Shown in pieces: positions 58,279-64,000 of a DNA stretch of 64,000 nt. The position numbers and the translations under genes were made by a program. Below the pieces are notes generated by a model. That model saw nothing but the letters and a program-made list of their open reading frames with translations, made no database searches and was not told the DNA's origin. Each line of letters begins with the position of its first letter. The first letter of the stretch is position 1. The DNA comes from Thermoplasma sp. Kam2015. GTDB lineage: Archaea > Thermoplasmatota > Thermoplasmata > Thermoplasmatales > Thermoplasmataceae. The DNA is taken from positions 62,001 through 126,000 of the forward strand of contig NZ_QJSM01000020.1 in the NCBI RefSeq assembly GCF_003205235.1. The letters run 5' to 3'.

Positions 58279-58701
58279 TTGTCGTTGCCTTCACGGGAAT
58301 ACTTGCATATCTTAGAGGACGTCCTGGCACAGTATGTAAGGTATGATGATCACAAATTCGATTACATCGATAACATAACTGTTAAGAAGCACATCATTGC
58401 TGGCCGCATTCGATACATTGGTAAGGAAACTAATAACCTCGATGAAGTTGAGATAACTGGATTAGATGAAGATTATTACTTAGAGTATACAAAGGATCAT
58501 GAGATTGTTAACAGCAAGGAATTTCTTGATTGGGTTTTAACGTTGAAGCCGAAGAATATCAGAGATAGGGGAATATCACATCAAGCCCTATATTACCAAA
58601 GAACAATAATTAAAAACGGAAAGAGTTTAAACGTTAAACAAAAAGTTGTTAAAAACTTATTACAACTATACAAGGAGACTGTATTAAAAAACAAAAAATA
58701 A
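58279..58701 (+). CDS. Uncharacterised ORF with a Cas1-like C-terminal tail
   Basis: A 140-residue frame starting with TTG at 58279 after a stop at 58270; the true 5' end is uncertain and it may be truncated. The last 60 residues, LDWVLTLKPKNIRDRGISHQ then ALYYQRTIIKNGKSLNVK, parallel the tail of the cas1 copy: INKSTLWYEQKKIK followed by KGKTIKMYGKTKVK. The region looks like a helix-turn-helix. The first 80 residues (LEDVLAQYVRYDDHKFDYI and so on) resemble nothing I know. It may be a standalone DNA-binding protein or the remaining end of a third cas1-like gene. Confidence 0.45.
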   Translation: MSLPSREYLHILEDVLAQYVRYDDHKFDYIDNITVKKHIIAGRIRYIGKETNNLDEVEITGLDEDYYLEYTKDHEIVNSKEFLDWVLTLKPKNIRDRGISHQALYYQRTIIKNGKSLNVKQKVVKNLLQLYKETVLKNKK

Positions 58702-59750
58702 TATTTTTATTCTAAGATTTTACTTTATATAAGGTGCAAAAGTTTTCGGCTTGTCTATATCCCCCGACATATAATGGACCTTAAAAAATCTGAACTATCA
58801 TTAATATAGGTGTATCTTGTCCTACGCTGTATAACCGTAGTTATACGGCGATATTGATTGACAACCATCTATCAATATATCCTGCCTTGTTTGGCCATGA
58901 AATTATGACAACCATGGTTAGTGATAAAATGGATCGGATATTTAGTTTACAGCTTTATGAAATGTCAAGCCCACCAGTATACGCAATTGAATCTAAAAAG
59001 GCCTTTACAGGACCTATGTTGCCTTAATACGCCTTGGAGCATGGTAATGGAATGTTGGTAAATCCAAGAGAAGGTAGATGAATAAATTGGCCATTTATAA
59101 AATAGCAGATAGACCATAACAACTGAATCATAATAAGTTGCTGCATTCAATATTAATCAAAAGAAGGCATTATAGAGCGACACTCATCCCTATTGTATAG
59201 TCCCTTATTATGTCTATGGAATATCGAAATAAATACTATTTTATATTGAAGAATGTCTACAAATAAAAGATATTATACGATTGTATTTTATCTATGATGA
59301 ATTTATAATCGATTCTAGGAGATCTGATCTCATTGTCGATACAAATACATTCTATGCGTGCATAATACATTTACGAGCGTTGGTTATGAAAATTCATAGA
59401 TTTCAATTCATGTTAAGCGATATACAATATCATATTTTTAAAGAATCGAAATTAACAATATAAAGTTCTATATCATGCGGGAAAATAAGATGAGAGCCAT
59501 GATTCTTACAAATTATTCAGAAATAATATGCGTTGGAAAATATGAAATCAGGACATCTACCTATTATATGACATCGAACTTTGGGATAGCACTTCTTGAG
59601 TGCGACTTCAATACAAAGTGTTTCCCATCATAAATGTATTGTGAAATATGCACTACTTAATCTCGATAAAAGCGATATTTAGAAGATTCAATATCGCAAG
59701 TTCACTTACTTAAATATTCAATGCAATCCTGGTGTAATACCTTATGAATT
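58702..59750. other. Long spacer with one hairpin, no gene seen
   Basis: About 1 kb without a credible frame. A hairpin lies at 58825-58850. The rest is AT-rich and peppered with stops on both strands; it may contain decayed elements too old to name. Confidence 0.4.
58825..58850. repeat. 11-bp inverted repeat (hairpin)
   Basis: CGCTGTATAAC (58825-58835) and GTTATACGGCG (58840-58850) pair with a single G-U-type mismatch around a CGTA loop. The stability suggests an RNA hairpin or a subterminal hairpin of a lost IS200/IS605 element. Confidence 0.5.
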
Positions 59751-59805
59751 TTCTTTGAACAGCATGTTTTACATCTTGTCTTAATTCGACTATACTGCAT
59801 TTACT

Positions 59806-59839
59806 GTGAGCTACTCCTAAGTTAAAGCATCGGAGCTTC
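59806..59839 (-). mobile_element. Right-end motif of the solo TnpB element (omega RNA 3' part)
   Basis: Read on the minus strand it starts inside the last tnpB codons with GAAGCTCCGATG and ends with CTTAGGAGTAGCTCAC after the stop. CTCC and GGAG can pair. Similar strings at 9143-9175 and 61093-61123 mark other right ends. In IS605/IS1341 elements the omega RNA scaffold ends here and the guide comes from the flanking DNA. Confidence 0.55.
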
Positions 59840-61036
59840 CTTTCGTCGAAGAGACCTCTGCCTTTCCGGACATCCGTACAAGCCCGATGTTGCGATCTCC
59901 ATAGGCGTGAATTCGGATCGCACCGATCCTACTCTTATCAATCCTATTTTCCTTATGTTCTTTGATGCGTTGTGATCCCTGTCTATGATGAGACCACATA
60001 CATCACAATGATATATGCGATCTGATAACTTCAGATCATGCTTTATGTTACCGCATGATGAACATATCTTAGATGATGGATCGAATCTTCCTATCCCTAT
60101 TATATTCTTTCCATATTTTTCTGCTTTCCATTCCAGTCTCTGCTTGAAGGAATAGAAAGAAACATCGTTCAGACTCTTCGATATATGATGGTTCTGCATC
60201 ATTCCTTTTACGTTCAGATCTTCGATGATGATGGTATCGTACTGCTTGGCTATCGCAGTCGATATTTTATCATCGAAGTCCTCACGCATGTTTCTCAGCT
60301 TCATGTACTCTTTCTGTAATTTAAGTATATGCTTCCTTCTATTCTTCGATCCATTCTGCTTTCTCGATAGCTGCTTCTGGAGTTTCTTTATCCTTTTCTC
60401 TAGCTTCTTTATGAATCCTGGATTCTCTATTGCTATACCGGGGGAAAGAGTTGCAAATTTCTCGATGCCTAGATCTATGCCAACGGAGTTCTCTGCAGAT
60501 AATGGCTTCTTCTCTGGTAGTTCCTCTGGTATCTCATATATTATGGAGCAGTAGTAATAACCTGAATCCTTGGTTATTACTATCTCGTTGATGTCTTTAA
60601 TCTCGGACAGCTTCTTCTCAGAGCCCTTGAAGTATATGCCTTCTGAGAACTTTGGGAAATATATTCTGTTTCCTTGAATTTTGATGTGCTGTGGTACTGC
60701 AAAGTATTCGTTGATACCTTTCTTTTTGAATTTAGGATGTTCAGTATTCTTATGGAAGAAGTTCTTGAATGCATTGTCTAAGAAACGTAGGGACATCTGT
60801 AAGGATTGTGAGTTTATTTCATACAGCCATGGATATTCCTTCTTGAGTTCGATGAGCATGTTCTGTGTGTCCAGATAGCTCAATGAAGATTTCTCCGCAT
60901 CCCTATGCGTTATATAGTATTCATCCCTCTTCGCTAAGAAGTAATTGTATACGAATCTACAGCTGCCAAAGTGCTTCTCCAGTAAAATTTTCTGTCTTTC
61001 ATTTGGATACAGCTTCACTTTGGCAGCCGTTATCAT
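59822..61036 (-). CDS. tnpB: TnpB RNA-guided nuclease of a solo IS605/IS1341-type element
   Basis: A 404-residue full-length TnpB. The RuvC residues are D188 (VGIDLGIEKFATL), E272 (IIIEDLNVKGM) and D354 (IDRDHNASKNI); the zinc finger is C325-C328 and C344-C347 (CSSCGN, CDVCG). The N-terminal wedge part (KVKLYPNERQKILLEKHFGS) is typical. No tnpA lies nearby, so transposition would need one elsewhere. TATAAATAAT lies 26 bases before the ATG. All catalytic and metal residues are intact, so this is the only apparently functional mobile-element protein in the window. TnpB cuts DNA at sites next to a short TAM, guided by omega RNA. Confidence 0.93.
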   Translation of the reverse strand: MITAAKVKLYPNERQKILLEKHFGSCRFVYNYFLAKRDEYYITHRDAEKSSLSYLDTQNMLIELKKEYPWLYEINSQSLQMSLRFLDNAFKNFFHKNTEHPKFKKKGINEYFAVPQHIKIQGNRIYFPKFSEGIYFKGSEKKLSEIKDINEIVITKDSGYYYCSIIYEIPEELPEKKPLSAENSVGIDLGIEKFATLSPGIAIENPGFIKKLEKRIKKLQKQLSRKQNGSKNRRKHILKLQKEYMKLRNMREDFDDKISTAIAKQYDTIIIEDLNVKGMMQNHHISKSLNDVSFYSFKQRLEWKAEKYGKNIIGIGRFDPSSKICSSCGNIKHDLKLSDRIYHCDVCGLIIDRDHNASKNIRKIGLIRVGSVRSEFTPMEIATSGLYGCPERQRSLRRKEAPML

Positions 61037-61056
61037 TGATTATAGATATGATGAGA

Positions 61057-61066
61057 TTATTTATAG
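61057..61066 (-). promoter_or_regulatory. TATA box of tnpB
   Basis: TATAAATAAT (minus strand) is centred 26 bases before the tnpB ATG at 61036. Confidence 0.6.
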
Positions 61067-61092
61067 ATCTTTCATGTATTGGGGGGAAGTCC

Positions 61093-61123
61093 GTGTATCT
61101 CCTCCCTGAAGGTCGGAGCTTTC
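61093..61123 (-). mobile_element. Orphan right-end motif of a second IS605-type element
   Basis: On the minus strand GAAAGCTCCGACCTTCAGGG is followed by AGGAGATACAC. The layout AGCTCCGA - loop - GGAG matches the right end of the neighbouring tnpB and the scar at 9143, but no tnpB precedes it. It lies directly upstream of the intact tnpB, in the same orientation, suggesting one element was inserted beside the end of another. Confidence 0.45.
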
Positions 61124-61271
61124 TTGCTCTTTTTTCTGTAAGGTTACAGGATTTATATTTAATGATAAACGTAAGACGATGACTATGCTCCTTAAATACT
61201 GCAGGAAGAAAGTATGAATCATCTTATAACTTCAAAGTTAATTCGCAGCTAAGGTCTGAATCAACAGAAAA

Positions 61272-61280
61272 TTTTAATAC
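61272..61280 (+). promoter_or_regulatory. TATA-like box of vapBC
   Basis: TTTTAATAC is centred about 27 bases before the antitoxin ATG at 61303 and is followed at once by the palindromic operator. Confidence 0.55.
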
Positions 61281-61286
61281 GGATTA

Positions 61287-61298
61287 CCGTATATACGG
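61287..61298. promoter_or_regulatory. Palindromic operator of vapBC
   Basis: CCGTATATACGG is a perfect 12-base palindrome between the TATA box and the antitoxin start. A ribbon-helix-helix dimer or the VapBC complex bound there would cover the transcription start, the usual autoregulation of such pairs. Confidence 0.65.
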
Positions 61299-61302
61299 CT
61301 AG

Positions 61303-61587
61303 ATGGTTAAAAGCAAGATAACAGTATCTGTAGATAAATCGGTGATCGAAAATGCAAAGTTAGCCCTGTTGAAAAAACGGAGGACACTTAGCGATTACAT
61401 AGAAAAATCACTTCGATCACTTTCAACATCAGAGATCATTACTGATCTATGCGAGGAGCTTGACATTGATTGCGAATACATCACCGGAGAGAATGTTGAG
61501 AGGAACAGACCTGATCTTACTGGCAAGGCCTTGGCAGAAAATGAAATAAAGGAGATGAGGGGTGAACGTGCCTCGCATCTATCTTGA
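61303..61587 (+). CDS. vapB: VapB-like antitoxin (DUF6364-type ribbon-helix-helix)
   Basis: A 94-residue protein. KITVSVDKSVIENAKLALLKKR then TLSDYIEKSLRSL is a ribbon-helix-helix of the DUF6364 kind; the acidic tail after residue 50 is the likely toxin-binding part. Its last 26 bases overlap the toxin gene. It would neutralise the PIN-domain ribonuclease and repress the operon through the palindrome at 61287-61298. Confidence 0.82.
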   Translation: MVKSKITVSVDKSVIENAKLALLKKRRTLSDYIEKSLRSLSTSEIITDLCEELDIDCEYITGENVERNRPDLTGKALAENEIKEMRGERASHLS

Positions 61588-62002
61588 TACCAGCATCTTG
61601 GTCAAGAGATATGTTAAGGAGGAAGGAAGCGCAATAGCTGATGAATATTTCCATCAAGCGGAAAGAGGAGAGTCGGTTATCTGCTTATCTGAAATCAATC
61701 TTGGTGAAGCGGCCGTTGTCTTCGATAAATACTCTAGGAAGATGGATATTGATGCGAGGAATCGCATGCAGGTTATGTTAAGCGAACTACGATCCCTTGA
61801 AAGATCCTCTTCAGTGGAAATATATCCCGTTGACAGTCATACCTTAAGAAAAGCAATCAAAATTGTTCTGGAATACCATATATATGTGGTGGATGCAATT
61901 CAACTTGAGACCTGTATTGAAGCGGGTGCAACGCTTTTCTGCTCTGGAGATACGGAACTCAATGCTATCGCCAGGAGAATCGGCATCGAGACCGTACCCT
62001 AA
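61562..62002 (+). CDS. vapC: VapC PIN-domain toxin ribonuclease
   Basis: A 146-residue PIN protein starting with GTG inside the antitoxin gene. The acidic metal site is visible: LDTSILVKRYV (first Asp), SEINLGEAAV (Glu), VVDAIQLETC (Asp) and CSGDTELNAIA (last Asp). VapC toxins cleave tRNA or rRNA when the antitoxin is degraded. Overlap with the antitoxin gene couples their synthesis. All key residues are present, so the pair may be active; it lies beside the solo tnpB, in the mobile part of the window. Confidence 0.9.
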   Translation: MNVPRIYLDTSILVKRYVKEEGSAIADEYFHQAERGESVICLSEINLGEAAVVFDKYSRKMDIDARNRMQVMLSELRSLERSSSVEIYPVDSHTLRKAIKIVLEYHIYVVDAIQLETCIEAGATLFCSGDTELNAIARRIGIETVP

Positions 62003-62275
62003 TACCCTCTCATCACAAAAGGGACGGAAATTTCTTACTCGACGACATGCAGCTGATGTCCGCATGAATCAGGTATCCCGCTGGAGACGTTTTTGCGGAC
62101 ATGCATTCGGATTTCAGCGATCTTACCAGAGACAGAGTTTTCGTGCAGAGCTAATGCCAAAATAATAAACAAGATAAAAATTGGAAAATCCGCAAAAATT
62201 CTGAAAACAAAGATATCAGAAGGTATATTTTTATTAATACAAAGCTTTAAATAATAAGTCTAATTATTAAAATTA

Positions 62276-63031
62276 ATGGGTTCTTCTTCCCTTTCTAAAC
62301 GGAAGGTCATAGTGATTTTCGTTTCTATCGTTTTAATTTCTGCTTTTGTAGCATGGTTGGCTCATATATCATTGAATAAAAACTCAAATAATGATCAGAC
62401 TGGATCTGAAGCCAATTATAACGTGACTACGTTATATTTTAATGGATATCAATTCACATTAGTAGCAGGAAAACAGGTCATAATTTCTGGTCCAGATATG
62501 TCGATTATGTTAAATTTCTCTCCCTTTGTGGGAAAGAATGGCAAGCTTTTGAATGATACTCTGGTCTTCACCGGATATCATATAATAAATGACAGTGTGC
62601 AGAGATCTTTGGTGCTCATAGATACATATACAACCGGATCCATCAGCTACATATTCAATCCAGATAATAATACAATTGGCCTTGCATATGTGATGTCAGA
62701 GGTTGACAATATGTATGTACGCTTCAATTTTTCAATTGGACAGGCTTACGAAATATATTCAGGAGAATTCCTTTATCAATACACCCCTAGCAACCCGAAT
62801 TACGGAACTTATCTTGTTTCGTCCGGTTTTCAGCATAGGCAGCTTTTCTATGAGGAACTTCCGTTTACATCCGTCACAATTTCCTGGGAGCAAATGCCTA
62901 CAAACTTGATCTGTTATGAAGATATTTCTATAACCCCCGGCGGAGATTATGTGCAACTATTAACCGGGCCATATAATATTCCACAGAACAGCTATTATTC
63001 CTATAATGCGTTTTCTATTCAGGTGGAATGA
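62276..63031 (+). CDS. Signal-anchored extracellular protein A
   Basis: A 251-residue protein with a basic N-terminus (SSLSKRK), one hydrophobic helix (VIVIFVSIVLISAFVAWLAH) and a beta-rich outer domain with several N-x-S/T sequons (NVT, NFS, NDT, NDS). I recognise no domain. It precedes a protein of the same layout on the same strand after 25 bases, and the two probably form an operon of surface proteins. Start ATG 62276 follows an AT-rich promoter-like stretch. Confidence 0.7.
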   Translation: MGSSSLSKRKVIVIFVSIVLISAFVAWLAHISLNKNSNNDQTGSEANYNVTTLYFNGYQFTLVAGKQVIISGPDMSIMLNFSPFVGKNGKLLNDTLVFTGYHIINDSVQRSLVLIDTYTTGSISYIFNPDNNTIGLAYVMSEVDNMYVRFNFSIGQAYEIYSGEFLYQYTPSNPNYGTYLVSSGFQHRQLFYEELPFTSVTISWEQMPTNLICYEDISITPGGDYVQLLTGPYNIPQNSYYSYNAFSIQVE

Positions 63032-63056
63032 CGCCAAGTGTTGTATGGTGATATTC

Positions 63057-63809
63057 ATGAATAAGAAGATTGCTGCAATCATTGCAACCATGATTGTCAT
63101 ACTGATCGTGAGCTTGCTCGCATTCTATTTCTCTCAGAGTCCAGTTCCGAAGGCTTCGGTCAGAAAGGTGTATCATGAATTCCATGAAGGGGCGCTACAT
63201 CTGGATAACATCACAGTAAACATACTAGGGGGAGGATATTCCAGTCTTAAGCGGGGAACAAGCAACCATACTATATTTTCTGGTTTCTATTTTAGCAATG
63301 AAAACGGTAATATTACAGGAGATTCCCTGACATTATCGGACTCAAATACGTCCGCCATTGAGATTATAAACATCACCAACCTGCAGCTGATCATAAAGTA
63401 TGACTTGTATAAGGATCGATTCACGGAGACATATGCCGTGAAGAATATGGGAAATTTTCAACAGCCATTGAACTTCGTATTGAACCTGTTTTCCTTCAAT
63501 TTGACAAACGTGACCATATTTGAGGGGTATCCCAACTCATCCACAAATATAACACTCTCTCCTCAGACATTCTTTGGAATTAGTGAAACATACGATATGT
63601 ATGATACTGCGATATATGGTGTTCAATGGGGAAACGGAACAAATGTTAGCGTGAATTGGTACAGCTTGGAGGGTATGCTGTCCAGTTCAGAATTGACGTT
63701 CGCAGGGGAACCGTCCTATATCTCAACGCAAATGTACGTCTATTTCTCAGGCGTCAAAATTCCGGAGGGGACCACGCTGGACATAGGAAATATATTCATG
63801 TCCTTCTAG
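63057..63809 (+). CDS. Signal-anchored extracellular protein B
   Basis: A 250-residue protein from ATG 63057, with MNKK, one helix (IAAIIATMIVILIVSLLAFYF) and a sequon-rich beta domain (NITV, NHT, NIT, NTS, NVT, NGT). The upstream in-frame ATG at 63006 would put 17 residues before the signal anchor and is unlikely. Similar layout to protein A suggests distant paralogy, which I cannot confirm by eye. Function unknown; likely a glycosylated membrane-surface protein. Confidence 0.7.
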   Translation: MNKKIAAIIATMIVILIVSLLAFYFSQSPVPKASVRKVYHEFHEGALHLDNITVNILGGGYSSLKRGTSNHTIFSGFYFSNENGNITGDSLTLSDSNTSAIEIINITNLQLIIKYDLYKDRFTETYAVKNMGNFQQPLNFVLNLFSFNLTNVTIFEGYPNSSTNITLSPQTFFGISETYDMYDTAIYGVQWGNGTNVSVNWYSLEGMLSSSELTFAGEPSYISTQMYVYFSGVKIPEGTTLDIGNIFMSF

Positions 63810-64000
63810 ACCGATCGATGGATACCAAATTGGCAAAATATATGAATCACTGAATTTGCTGTGATTCCCCTCTTTCGCTTAAGGAAAAATTGTCCAGCCA
63901 TCAAGATATCCGTTATCGACAGTTATGGCAAATATGATAGAAAGAAAAATAGTTGAAGGGAAATGAGAAAAAAACACAATGTGCACGATCGTATCATATT

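Noticed and set aside
1-64000. tRNA, rRNA or other stable RNA genes
   Set aside because: I looked through the intergenic stretches and found no cloverleaf-like or rRNA-like sequence; short or divergent RNAs cannot be excluded by eye.

Overview
This window reads as chromosome of a thermoacidophilic euryarchaeon of the Thermoplasma type. The evidence is archaeal TATA-like boxes about 24-28 bases before start codons with little or no leader, archaeal-style enzymes (BadF-type sugar kinase next to a SIS protein, long RmlA with a left-handed beta-helix tail, HTH_10 regulator, DUF2079 proteins, VapBC) and moderate base composition. Gene order at the left edge fits my memory of Thermoplasma acidophilum (a BadF-family kinase reported there as a KDG kinase), but the genus is surer than the species. 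I see no rRNA, tRNA or CRISPR array.

Bases 1-22,650 are a compact metabolic block: sugar kinase and SIS protein; an SDR, RidA and D-serine dehydratase/D-threonine aldolase-like set; a transporter, an S9 peptidase, a NicO-like membrane protein and a methyltransferase; then a probable carboxylic-acid module (LeuA-like enzyme, class III CoA-transferase, MFS transporter, HTH_10 regulator, LeuD/LeuC-type hydro-lyase). It ends with a four-gene ABC exporter/surface-protein operon whose first gene encodes a 1180-residue YVTN/PEGA protein, followed by a 55-residue AbrB-type protein.

Bases 23,000-58,250 are an AT-rich surface-polysaccharide island. It holds about a dozen glycosyltransferases on both strands, a Wzx-like flippase, FkbM methyltransferases, DUF2079 membrane proteins and a dTDP-rhamnose operon (rmlA-rmlD-rmlC-epimerase-rmlB'). 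The island is decaying: rmlB lacks its 5' end and has an apparent 4-bp loss in a GATC run; a DUF2079 gene has two frameshifts; one fkbM is shifted at an A9 run; one epimerase has Asn for the catalytic Lys. Debris of IS256, IS5 and another transposase lies between the genes.

The most unusual stretch is 52,100-58,700. An orphan HTH/coiled-coil gene sits behind an iteron-like array of the 9-mer GGTATTGTA. Downstream are two broken cas1 copies and a third ORF that shares their C-terminal tail, with no other cas gene and no repeat array. Beyond this lie an intact solo TnpB element with its right-end motif, a VapBC pair with a palindromic operator, and two secreted, glycosylation-rich proteins.
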